DNA from: Neoarius graeffei
Lineage: Eukaryota > Chordata > Actinopteri > Siluriformes > Ariidae
Length of the DNA stretch: 64,000 bases
Assembly (NCBI RefSeq): GCF_027579695.1
Contig: NC_083583.1
Span: 18,254,257 to 18,318,256, forward strand
Direction of reading: 5' to 3'
Notes under the pieces: model-generated
Seen by the model: the letters and a program-made list of their open reading frames with translations, nothing else
Database searches by the model: none
Told to the model about the DNA's origin: nothing
In this document: positions 50,920 to 60,890 of the stretch, piece after piece
Numbering within the stretch: position 1 is the stretch's first letter
Layout of the letters: each line of letters begins with the position of its first letter
Made by a program: the position numbers and the translations under genes

Positions 50920-51980
50920 ATGGCATGAACAAAGGAAATTTCTGAGGACCTCAGAAAAAGCATTGTTGATGCTCATCAGGCTGGAAAAGGTTACAAAACC
51001 ATCTCTAAAGAGTTTGGACTCCACCAATCCACAGTCAGACAGATTGTATACAAATGGAGGAAATTCAAGACCATTGTTACCCTCCCCAGGAGTGGTCGAC
51101 CAACAAAGATCACTCCAAGAGCAAGGCGTGTAATAGTCGGCAAGGTCACAAAGGACCCCAGGGTAACTTCTAAGCAACTGAAGGCCTCTCTCACATTGGC
51201 TAATGTTAATGTTCATGAGTCCACCATCAGGAGAACACTGAACAACAATGGTGTGCATGGCAGGGTTACAAGGAGAAAGCCCAAAAAGAACATTGCTGCT
51301 CATCTGCAGTTTGCCTTCTGGCTTGTCCACGTGATCTTTAGATCATGTAGACAAGCCAGAAGGCTATTGGAAAAAATGTTTTGTGGATGGATGAGACCAA
51401 AATAGAACTTTTTGGTTTAAATGAGAAGTGTTATGTTTGGAGAAAGGAAAACACTGCATTCCAGCATAAGAACCTTATCCCATCTGTGAAACATGGTGGT
51501 GATAGTATCATGGTTTGGGCCTGTTTTGCTGCATCTGGGCCAGGACGGCTTGCCATCATTGATGGAACAATGAATTCTGAATTATACCAGTGAATTCTAA
51601 AGGAAAATGTCAGGACATCTGTCCGTGAACTGAATCTCAAGAGAAGGTGGGTCACACAGCAAGACAACGACCCTAAGCACACAGGTCGTTCTACCAAAGA
51701 ATGGTTAAAGAAGAATAAAGATAATGTTTTGGAATGGCCAAGTCAAAGTCCTGACCTTAATCCAATCGATATGTTGTGGAAAGACCTGAAACGAGCAGTT
51801 CATGTGAGGAAACCCACCAACATCCCATAGTTGAAGCTGTTCTGTTTGGAGGAATGGGCTAAAATTCCTCCAAGCTGGTGTGCAGGACTGATCAACAGTT
51901 ACAGGAAATGTTTAGTTGCAGTTATTGCTGCACAAGGGGGTCACTGCACAAGGGGATACTGAAAGCAAAGGTTCACATAC
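50920..51980 (+). pseudogene. Tc1-like transposase (element B), inactivated
   Basis: ATG at 50920 is followed by a stop in the third codon (50926-50928). Downstream the protein is recognisable throughout: KEISEDLRKSIVDAHQAGKG, DETKIELFGLNEKCYVWRKE, QQDNDPKHTGRSTKEWLKKN and DLNPIDMLWKDLKRAV. A 50 bp palindrome at 51314-51363 replaces a few codons. Stops are present at about 51593 (shared with A) and 51829. Confidence 0.9.
51314..51363. repeat. Templated inverted insertion in transposase B
   Basis: CCTTCTGGCTTGTCCACGTG ATCTTT is followed directly by the reverse complement of itself (AGATCATGTAGACAAGCCAG AAGG). Element A has only the second half at this site. Confidence 0.93.
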
Positions 51981-52509
51981 TTTTGCCACTCACAGATATG
52001 TAATATCGGATCATTTTCTTCAATAAATAAATGGCCAAGTATAATATTTTTGTCTCATTTGTTTAACTGGGTTCTCTTTATCTACTTTTAGGACTTGTGT
52101 GAAAATCTGATGATATTTTAGGTCATATTTATGCAGAAATAGAGAAAATTCTAAAGGGTTCACAAACTTTCAAGCACCATTGAACACAGCTCTCTGGTCT
52201 TCATGTTGGATTAACCTTTTTAATAACAAATGCAGGTCTTCACAGTTGAAACCCAGGGTTCAAACAAAAGGTGCCATGTTCTAAATTTTTTAACACATCT
52301 AACTATAAATATCATGAAAGCTGAAATTCTGATCTATCATTTCTACTCATCTTTGGATCTCGAACCCAAGTGTTTCTAGTGTATAACAAAACCAAAAGAA
52401 CTGGCCTTGCCATTATAACACTGTCAGAGGAGACTGAATAAAAACTTTAGTAACAGTTTATTTTCACCATTGTTACCAAATTACAAAAGTTGTGGGCACC
52501 TTGGTTCTA

Positions 52510-52780
52510 TGGTTTGAGCCCAGAAGCCGACAAGGTGTGAAGTTTGCATGTTCTCCCCGTGTCTGTGTGAGTTTCCTCTGGGTGCTCTGGTTTCACCCAC
52601 AGATCAGACAGGTTAACTGGTTCCTGTAAACTGTCCATAGGTCTGAATGTCTGTGTAAATGGTTGAGAGAAGAAAACCTTTATAATAATCCAGTAGAAGG
52701 CAATGGGAAACCACTACTGTAATCCTTCCCTAAAAACTTTAATGGCTGAAGCCGTCAGAGTGGACCTGCCATCAGGCAGA
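52510..52780 (+). repeat. SINE-like remnant
   Basis: GTTTGCATGTTCTCCCCGTG and GGTGCTCTGGTTTCACCCAC match the Mermaid body. The tail (GGCAATGGGAAACCACTACT) differs from both other SINE tails in the window. Confidence 0.65.
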
Positions 52781-52787
52781 ACACTAA

Positions 52788-53460
52788 TGGTGCTTTTCCA
52801 CTACCAACGCGGCTGAGTTGGGCTGAGCCATGCGGTGCTGAGTTGGGCTGAGTCGAGCTGAGTGGGGCTGTTGGGGTTGCATTTCGACTACAACCGCGCT
52901 GAACCATGCTGACTGGAAGTGGGTGGACACATTGGGTGGAGTTAGCGAAAGTGGGTGGACGTCACGTGATGTCGTTAGGCGGTGCAAACAGTGACATTAG
53001 TGGCCTTTTAAGCGGTAGTCTCACGACCCAGATAGTAAACAATAAACATGGAGGACATGGAGTCGTTAGTGTTGCTGGTCTTGGTGCTGTGGCTTGTTGT
53101 CACCGCCAACGCCAACAGATACTGGCAAGAGCGTATAGATGAGGCGAGGCGCATAATTTGTTGTAATTCTTCTTCTTCCGGGTTTACGGTGTTTACAGAT
53201 GGTGGTTCCCAGTGTGCTCGCGGGGCGTGTGTGGGCATGTGAGAACACTCCTCCTCACCAATCAGTGCACAGGGGAGTGTCTCCTCACGCCCCTAGCCCC
53301 ACTCAGCTTGGTTTGGCTCAGTTCAGCCCCACTGCAAAACGGTGCGAGTTTTGGGTGCTGAGTAAGGCTGAAGTGAGCTGAGTCGTGCTGCTCTGAGGTA
53401 GTCGAAATGCGAGCCGTGTTGGGCTGAAGTGAGCTGAAAAAGGGTAGTGGAAAAGGGCCA
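52788..53460 (+). mobile_element. Harbinger-type MITE (TAA target), 673 bp
   Basis: The ends TGGTGCTTTTCCACTACC and GGTAGTGGAAAAGGGCCA are inverted repeats between TAA (52785-52787) and TAA (53461-53463). Both sides are packed with GAGCTGAGT/GGGCTGAG words. Confidence 0.88.
53048..53170 (+). pseudogene. Retained first exon in the Harbinger MITE
   Basis: ATG at 53048 gives MEDMESLVLLVLVLWLVVTA then NANRYWQERIDEARRI. This hydrophobic-then-basic N-terminus is like the starts of fish Harbinger transposases, but the match is weak and no catalytic part follows. ACGTCACGTGA lies about 85 bp upstream. Confidence 0.4.
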
Positions 53461-53740
53461 TAAAGAAGATGACCCTGGTTCTGTTTCACAGACTCCACTC
53501 TGAGAACCACAGAATACTCACCTATTTTTGCTTGCGTAGTATCAGAAAATCCCTTACTTTTTGTAATTTATTTGAAACATGCTCCATCAAGAATATCATC
53601 ACTTCAAGTTGCTTCTTCCTCTTTCCCAGTATTTCAAAAGGAGTGCATTTCCCATTAACAAAACAATGAATGACACATTTGCAGTTACTCAACAACTGTG
53701 CTTTAAAAGTTAAAGCACTCTTACAAGCCCACTTTTTTTG
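53461..53740. other. Intron sequence without recognised features
   Basis: A polypyrimidine tract and CAG at 53612-53633 resemble an acceptor, but no downstream coding frame or donor is convincing. Confidence 0.4.
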
Positions 53741-55015
53741 GACTAGTATACAGTGAATATAAAATGTCTACACACCCTTCTTTAAATCACAGATTTTTGT
53801 AATGTAAAAAAGTGAAACCAAGATAACTCATAACAGATCTTTTCCACCTTTGATATGATATAGGAACCAACAAACCTGGTTAAAAACAAACAGTGAAAAA
53901 CAAGTAGAAATGTAAAGGGAAAAAAACTGAAAATAACCAGATTGCACAAGTATACACACCCCTTAACTAATACAGTACTTTTTTGTCATAGAGCACTCAG
54001 TCTTTTTAGGTAAGAGTCTACCCGTGTACAGGGTGCGATTTGTCAAAAAAACAGAAGGGGGATGATTTTTTTTTTTTATTCAAATGAACCTTAGATTTTT
54101 TACTTTGCCTAAATAGGCCCACAATATTACTTTGGATTGTATCTGCAGCAACGTTTTACTTTTAATTTTCACCATGTTGACTGCGATGCTATATGGAAAA
54201 AACCCCGCAAAAAGTAGGCAGGCCCTTTTTCAGGTCCGTGGATTAATCTATCCCAACGTGGCAAAACATTTTCATCTGAACTTCAATCAAACACTCAAAA
54301 ATAATTTCCTAAATAGGCTAGCACAACATGATGTCAACACTCAGGAACAGGTTTGACAAACTAGACTAAGTAAACATACCGCCGATCCAGTGCACGACTG
54401 TAATTCAGCAAGTTGAAAGAAAAAATTGCAACACTCCCCTTCAAAGGGAATTCTGATGTAAATGGTCAGACACGTTTTATTTGAAACGGTTGTGCTCTCA
54501 TCACTGAGAATGCTGAACTTGTCGGGTGAGTTTTTAATAGAGTCCACTAAAAGCACTGACATTTTCTCTGCAGTAAACATCAGCATATTCCGGCATGCCT
54601 TGTCAGACTGCAGCATGTTGCCAAGGTTAACGCCGTTGAGTTGTTGCAGTTCGACCAGGTGTGGCTGCATTTTGAATGAGAGGTCAGTGTAACACAGGGG
54701 TCATCAAACTCCGGCCCGCGGGCCGACTCCGGCCTGCCACCCCCCTTTGACCGGCCCCCAAGCCCCTCTGCCCCCCACCACTTGAACCGGCCCTATGAGG
54801 CAATCCCCAAAAGTGGTCATGGCCTATTTTTTTAAATTGCTTTTTGGCAAATAATAACATGTCTGCATCTTGTATTTTGTTGATTTTATCAATTAAAATC
54901 GATATTTAGTTATAAAATGAACTATTCATATTTTCCGAATTTTCGTCATATGCTTGAGATCAAGCAGTGACAGGCAGCGCACGCGCAGAGAACTGTCAGT
55001 GTTCAGAACAGCAAA

Positions 55016-55397
55016 ATGGCGAGCGGTAAGCGAAAAGCTGACAGAGAGTGCAGAGTTTTTAAAGAACAGTGGACCACTGATTATTTTTTCGTTCAGTGTA
55101 AGGACCGTGCAGTTTGTCTTGTATGTAAAGAAAGTGTGTCGGTTTTCAAAGAATATAATCTGCGTCAGGCTGCTGTCCAAGCAAGTATGCATGCTTGCTG
55201 TGGCCGAGGAGGTGTGTCCCGACAAGAAGGATGCGCTCAACGCGGTGAGTCTCTCCGCACCTACTATGACCAGGCGAACCGAAGATTTGGGGGACAACGT
55301 GTATGACAAGCTGAATAAGAGAGCATCAGAATTTGAGTTTTTTGCTTTGGCCATGGATGAGAGCAATGACGTGCAGGACACAACACAACTGCTGTGA
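55016..55397 (+). pseudogene. hAT transposase N-terminal fragments (GTF2IRD2/Charlie-like)
   Basis: ATG at 55016 gives MASGKRKADRECRVFKEQWT, YFFVQCKDRAVCLVCKESVS and VFKEYNLRQ, the zinc-finger start of this transposase family. A frameshift near 55190 follows. Then comes VCPDKKDALNAVSLSAPTMT and the DDE region start EFFALAMDESNDVQDTTQL, ending at TGA 55395-55397. Between them a large internal deletion is likely. Confidence 0.8.
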
Positions 55398-55734
55398 TCT
55401 ATTGCTCATATTATTATAATTTCACTGTTTTTTAAAATGTATTTATTTTATAGGCCTATTTATTTGACCTTTATTAAGTGCTGCACACAATTATTATTAA
55501 TATTATTAATAATATCAACAGGCCTACCTACAATTTATAATTTTCCACTCACCTTTGCCAGTGTCAATCACCTCAACTAGGCAGATGTTTCTTAGCTTGA
55601 CAGCTTTGATGTTATTTTTATTAGAAAATAAATAAATGGAATATCTGTGGTATTTTAAATTAAAACAAAGTGTGAAGACTCGATTACTACTTTTGCAAAC
55701 CACTAGTAAAGATAAACAAATATGTGCCAGGAAT

Positions 55735-55917
55735 CAAGTGTTGATATAGTAGTGGGGATATAGTGGTGTGGATATAGTAGTGGGGCTATAGTAGTGGGGA
55801 TAAAGTAGTGTGGATATAGTAGTGTTGATATAGTAGTGGGGATATAGTAGTAGGGATATAGTAGTGGGGATATAGTAGTGTTGATATAGTAGTGGGGATA
55901 TAGTAGTGGGGATGGCT
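55735..55917 (+). repeat. 15 bp minisatellite GATATAGTAGTGGGG
   Basis: About 12 units with small changes (GTGTTGATATAGTAG variants). Confidence 0.92.
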
Positions 55918-56317
55918 GTGGCAGGCTAGTAATCTCTACTACACAATGAGGCCTGCTGGTGGTCATATTTGTCTGGGTCATACAATTCTATGTTATATAG
56001 CTGACCGGCCCCCGGCCCCCCATCACAGTCAGGAACGACAATGTGGCCCCCAGAGAAAAAAGTTTGGTGACCCCTGGTGTAACACATCATATAAGCTGTG
56101 CGAAAGCAGTACTCTGTGGTTTTTAAACACTGTTCATGATGCTTTTGCCACAGATCTGCACTGTTCTCAGCTGCCTTCTCAACTGTGGTCTCTTTTTTTT
56201 TTTTGTAAAATTTCAATGCATTTGATGTGGCTCTGACACTTTCCGTGGTTGCTAATCTTGTCATTTAATTTGTTTGCGGTTTTGGCTTTTATGCCATTAA
56301 TGAAGGCAGAGTCAATA

Positions 56318-56653
56318 TAAAAAGCACAGCACAACTTTATTCATCACACACTTGTGAAATTTCCTCTCTGCATTTAACCCATCTGAAGCAGTGAACACAC
56401 ACATGCACACACATGAGCAATGAGCACACACACATACCCAGAGCAGTGGGCAGCCATGCTAACAGCACCTGGGGAGCAGTGGGGAGTTAGGTGCCTCGCT
56501 CAAGGGCACCTCAGCCCAAGGCCGTTCCATATTAACCTAACTGCATGTCTCTGAACTGTGGGGGAAACCGGAGCACCCGGAGGAAACCCACACAGACACG
56601 GGGAGAACATGCAAACTCCACACAGAAAGGCCCTCGCCGGCTGCTGGGTTTGA
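56318..56653 (-). repeat. SINE with GAATAAAGTTGT tail (chimeric type)
   Basis: Same type as 38539-39009; body reads GGTGCCCTTGAGCGAGGCAC and the tail lies at 56335. The head is truncated at GCCGGCTGCTGGGTTTGAA. Confidence 0.85.
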
Positions 56654-56673
56654 AACATATGAAGTCTCTCCTG

Positions 56674-57003
56674 TGTCTCATCTCATCTCATTATCTCTAG
56701 CCGCTTTATCCTGTTCTACAGGGTCGCAGGCAAGCTGGAGCCTATCCCAGCTGACTACGGGCGAAAGGCGGGGTACACCCTGGACAAGTCGCCAGGTCAT
56801 CACAGGGCTGACACGTAGACACAGACAACCATTCACACTCACATTCACACCTACGGTCAATTTAGAGTCACCAGTTAACCTAACCTGCATGTCTTTGGAC
56901 TGTGGGGGAAACCGGAGCACCCGGAGGAAACCCACGCAGACACGGGGAGAACATGCAAACTCCACACAGAAAGGCCCTCGCCGGCTGCTGGGTTCGAACC
57001 ATA
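56674..57003 (-). repeat. Mermaid-type SINE next to the previous SINE
   Basis: The tail TCATCTCATCTCATTATCTC starts at 56678 and the body runs to the same truncated head GGCTGCTGGGTTCGAA. ATATGAAGTCTCTCCTGTG occurs at 56657 and again at 57000, directly flanking this copy. Confidence 0.85.
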
Positions 57004-60000
57004 TGAAGTCTCTCCTGTGTATGTGGCCTTAAATCTTTTACGTCGGAACAAGCTTGGCACTTGACTGACCCGTCTGTGCTGACAACAAGCCACTCACGAC
57101 CCTCTCTCCATTTAGCAAAGTGCGCTGGCTCAATGCACCCTCCTACCACGTGTCTCAGATGAGTCGCTAGCAAGTAGGTCTACCTCGGAGTTTCTTTCTT
57201 CATCGTGAGGCTGGGAGTCGACCTGTACATGAGCGCTAACCTCCATCGCAGCATCATCATTTCTTGCGCTGTCACTCTCAGGTGTTAATCTAGTTGTTTT
57301 ATTTGCGGGTCCTGTAAAATATGACGATATGCTGCTCTGAATGCATTTAATTTTCTCGGACCTGTTTTCACTACCGCTCTCGGCCAAGTTCCCACACTAA
57401 AATGTTACAATGTTTATATTGTGTCTGGTGACGTTCAGAAACATTAAGTGTAGCTGCGCCATCTGTCAGTAGCCTACTCTGATGTATGGGCTGCATGTTT
57501 GAAGATCGTTAGATTTTAAGTAGCATCAGTTAAGTTGCATTCATCGCTATCAAGGGAGGATAGTTCGTGTCCCCAGCGGAGATAAAAATAATTTAGCAGA
57601 GGTAGGGATAGGAAAACCAGAAGGAGAGAAATCTCTCCCATCCCCCCCCACAAATCGCACCCTGCCCGTGTAGCTCATCTTGATGTGGCAATTTTATTCC
57701 ATTCTTCCTTGCAAAAAGCCTCCATGTCTATCATATTGCAAGGGGATCACCTGTGTATTGCACTGTTCAAGTCAATCCACAGGTTTGGCCATTCCAAAAT
57801 GTTGATCTTCGTCTGAAGCCATTTCTTTGTTGCAATGGATTTGCGCTTTATGTTGTTTTCTTGCCAGAATGTGAATTTTTTTTCTTTTTCTTCAGCTGTC
57901 TAACAGAGACTTGCAGGTTGGTTGGTTTGTTTATTTTATTTTATTTTTGCCAAGATAGATTGGTATTTGGAGATAGCCATGATTGCAGTATGGCGGCGCA
58001 TGATGAGGATGCTGCGGCTACAAGCTCTCCCTACCTGTGCACGTTTTTTATGTTTTTTGTGTGTATTTTTGCGTGTTGTTCGTCTGTACCGGACTTCAAT
58101 ATCCACTACAACCGTATCGACTTACTGGACATCGGTTTCCAGCAGAAAATGACGGTTTGTAGCGACTTCCATCGCATGCACAACATTCCGGACGAGATAG
58201 CAAGACCAGCGGGGTCTCCGTGGATTGTTATCGGGTCTGGCAGGCGAAGGAGGCGGCGTCGGGAGAGGAAGCAAAAGCGAGGCTGCAGAGCCGGCCTGTT
58301 GACTAAGCTCAGAAAACAGCCACTCAAACCTCCACTGCCAAGCCTCTACCTCACCAACGCCAGATCCATGGTAAACAAGACGGACGATTTGGAATTACAG
58401 CTGGCTGGAAATCGTTACATTCGAGAATGCTGCATGTTAATCATCACAGAGACGTGGCTACATCCACAAATACCCAACGCTTCAGTGCAGCTAGCAGGCC
58501 ACACGCTACACAGATCGGACAGGACCAGCGACTCTGGGGAAAAAAAAGAGGTGGTGGGCTTTGCATCTACATGAATGAAGGTTGGTGTAACAATAGTACT
58601 GTACTGGACAGACATTGTTCCCCGGACTTAGAATTCATGTCGGTGAGATGCAGACCCTTCTTTCTGCCCAGAGAGCTAGCCGCTGTTATCATCACTGCCG
58701 TCTACATACCACCGGATGCTAATGTAAGAACCACTCTCTCTCTACTGCTTGACACCATAAACAATCACTAGCGTGCCTACCCAAACGGCGCGCACATCAT
58801 CGCAGGAGATTTTAATCAGGCAACTCTCAAAACTGTTTTACCGAAATTTCACCAGCACGTGAAATGTTCAACAAGGGAGGATAAAACTTTAGATCATGTG
58901 TACTCTAACCTCAAGAGTGCATACAGATCCATACCCCTCCCTCACCTGGGACAGTCAGATCACCTCTCACTGTTCCTGGCTCCAGCATACACCCCCCTCA
59001 GCCGACAAACAAAGCCCAAAAGACAGACCATTATCACCTGGCCTGACGACGCCCTCCCCCGACTCCAGGACTGCTTTGAACAAACACAATGGGAGACTTT
59101 CCACCATGAGGACCTGGCTACATTCACAGACACAGTACTGTCTTACATCAAGTACTGCATGGGTATGGTCAGTGTGGAAAAGACCATCCAGGTGTACCCA
59201 AACCAGAAACTGTGGATGACCAGCCAGGTCCGCTCACTTCTCCAGGCCCGCGATGCAGCCTTCAGATCCGATGACAGAGCACTCTACAGCACAGCTCGCG
59301 CCAACCTGAGGAGAGGCATCAAGGCCGCCAAAGCAGACTACAAGGGGAAGGTAGAAGGGCAACTCAACAACCCCCGACAGGTGTGGCAGAGCATACAGAC
59401 CCTCACCAACTACAAGGGCTGTGCTGTGACACCTGGGGACTCAGACGCGGCACTGGCAGAGGAGCTAAACAGCTTTTTTGCCCACTTTGAGTCCCAAGCT
59501 CAGAACTCAGTCACACCACCCCAACCCCCACTACAACCCACACCAACCTCTGACACCACCCCACTCACCGTGGAGGTGGAGGACGTGAGACGTGTGCTCC
59601 GTGCTGTCAACCCCAAAAAGGCCACGGGACCGGATGGAGGACCAGGGAAAGTACTCAAGGCATGTGCTGACCAGCTAGCACCAGTCTTCAGTGACATTTT
59701 CAATCTGTCACTGGAACAAGCCAACATCCCAGCCTGCCTAAAATCGGCCACCATCATCCCAGTCCCCAAAAAGTCACCCACAACCAACCTCAACGACTTC
59801 CGCCCAGTAGCACTCACTCCAGTCATCACAAAGTGCTTTGAAAAACTGGTGATGAGACGCATCAAAGCCTGTCTCCCCCCCACCCTCGACCCACAACAGT
59901 TTGCATACCGGCCAAACAGATCCACTGAAGATCCAATAACCACTGCCCTCCACACTGCACTGAGCCACCTCGAGAAAAGGGGGAGCTATGTCAGGATGCT

Positions 60001-60202
60001 TTTCATTGACTACAGCTCAGCCTTTAACACAATAATAGAGATCTTGCATGTGACGTCACAGCCGATCCAGATTGTGACAGATGCCATCTTGTAGGTCAAA
60101 CGCCATATTCCGCCTTCTACTTCTACTTCTGGTTCTACTTCTGCTTTTACTTCTACCTTTTCTTCTGGAAAACCCTACTATATACAATTCTACTACAACG
60201 GC

Positions 60203-60626
60203 TGTGGCTACAAGCTCTCCCTACCTGTGCACGTTTTTTATGTTTTTTGTGTGTATTTTTGCGTGTTGTTCGTCTGTACCGGACTTCGAGATCCACTACA
60301 ACCATATGGACTCACTGGACATTGGTTTCCAGCAGAAAATGACGGTTTGTAGCGATTTCCATCGCATGCACAACATTCCGGACGAGAAAAAAAAAAAACA
60401 TTCCGGACGAGACCAGATTGCGAGACCAGCGGGGTCTCTGTGGATTGTTATCGGAAGCAAAGCGAAGGAGGCGGCGCCGGGAGCCGAAGCAAAAGCGAGG
60501 CTACAGGCAGAGCCGGCCTGTTGACTAAGCTCAGAAAACAGCCACTCAAATCTCCACTGCCAAGCCTCTACCTCTCCAACGCCAGATCCATGTAAACAAG
60601 ACGGACGATTTGGAATTACCTTATTC
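60203..60626 (+). repeat. LINE 5' segment carried inside the ISL2EU-type element
   Basis: It matches 58010-58402 of the surrounding LINE (TACAAGCTCTCCCTACCTGT, GGTTTCCAGCAGAAAATGAC, GACGGACGATTTGGAATTAC) with about 90% identity, an extra GACGAGAAAAAAAAAAACATT duplication, and then TTATTCTATTCTAT. Confidence 0.9.
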
Positions 60627-60656
60627 TATTCTATAATCGGCTGGTCAGTGCTATAC

Positions 60657-60890
60657 TCAATACTTAAGTGACTTACCCATCCAGTGAGGATCATTTTCTT
60701 GTTTACAAGATGCCACATCTGAGTCGCTGACAAATCCTGAATTTCTGTAGAGATAACTGTCCAGAGATTTATAAGCACGCAGTGCTTCACCACTGAACAG
60801 CGAGGGAAAGTTGATAAGGTAATCATACACGTCCGGGTATTCCGCTGGCAGTTCAAAATCCGGTCGTGAAAACTCCGTCCGGAAAGCCAT
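60657..60890 (-). pseudogene. Retained first exon of an ISL2EU (SWIM/YqaJ-type) protein
   Basis: ATG at 60890-60888 gives MAFRTEFSRPDFELPAEYPD, VYDYLINFPSLFSGEALRAY and KSLDSYLYRNSGFV, ending HWMG with the donor GTAAGT near 60674. 'Y-L-x-x-x-x-S...G-E-x-L-x-AYKSL-x-x-Y' is the usual start of the YqaJ-associated proteins of ISL2EU elements. The nuclease part is absent. Confidence 0.6.

Larger units (their letters stand above)
50571..52183 (+). mobile_element. Tc1-like transposon B, complete length
   Basis: Same family as element A (8254-14319). The ends TTGGTGCTTGAAAGTTTGTG and CACAAACTTTCAAGCACCAT are about 150 bp inverted repeats; uninterrupted size about 1.6 kb. TA targets have mutated. 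Confidence 0.92.
49340..52436 (-). mobile_element. Tc1-like transposon C, containing Tc1 copy B
   Basis: The left end GTCCTCCAAAAGTATGGAAC and right end GGCCTTGCCATTATAACACT GTCAGAGGAGACTG are diverged inverted repeats. Next to the ends on both sides is the common pair CACTGAAGACATTTGGGTTTGAGATC / GATCTCGAACCCAAGTGTTT... Copy B is inserted at 50571. Confidence 0.85.
54695..56076 (+). mobile_element. Nested hAT with GTF2IRD2-like transposase fragment, 1382 bp
   Basis: The ends CAGGGGTCATCAAACTCC and TTTGGTGACCCCTG are inverted repeats. The duplication GTGTAACA is perfect (54687-54694, 56077-56084). It contains a minisatellite at 55735-55917. Confidence 0.95.
54341..57387 (-). pseudogene. hAT transposase, KIAA1586/ZBED-like, interrupted
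   Basis: N-terminal part: ATG at 57387 (MAESGSENRSEKIKCIQSSI, SSYFTG) and, after a frameshift near 57165, a TTF-type finger region CIEPAHFAKWREGREWLVVS, CQACSD. Then the SINE pair. The middle is KFYKKKKETTVEKAAENSAD and KHHEQCLKTTEYCFRTAYMM (56220-56085). Then the nested hAT with its 8 bp duplication. After it come MQPHLVELQQLNGVNLGNML and FSILSDESTTVSNKTCLTIY (54660-54450), where SDEST holds the first catalytic Asp region. The frame is the same on both sides of the nested hAT. The C-terminal half with the other catalytic residues is missing. Confidence 0.8.
54029..57664 (-). mobile_element. hAT transposon with KIAA1586-like transposase, 3636 bp
   Basis: Perfect 15 bp terminal repeats CAGGGTGCGATTTGT / ACAAATCGCACCCTG and a perfect 8 bp duplication CCCGTGTA (54021-54028, 57665-57672) bound it. 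It holds a minus-strand transposase gene, a nested hAT and two SINEs. Confidence 0.95.

Noticed and set aside
53612-53669. Exon of the second receptor gene after the polypyrimidine-CAG at 53633
   Set aside because: No donor at a sensible distance and no similarity to adhesion-receptor extracellular domains.
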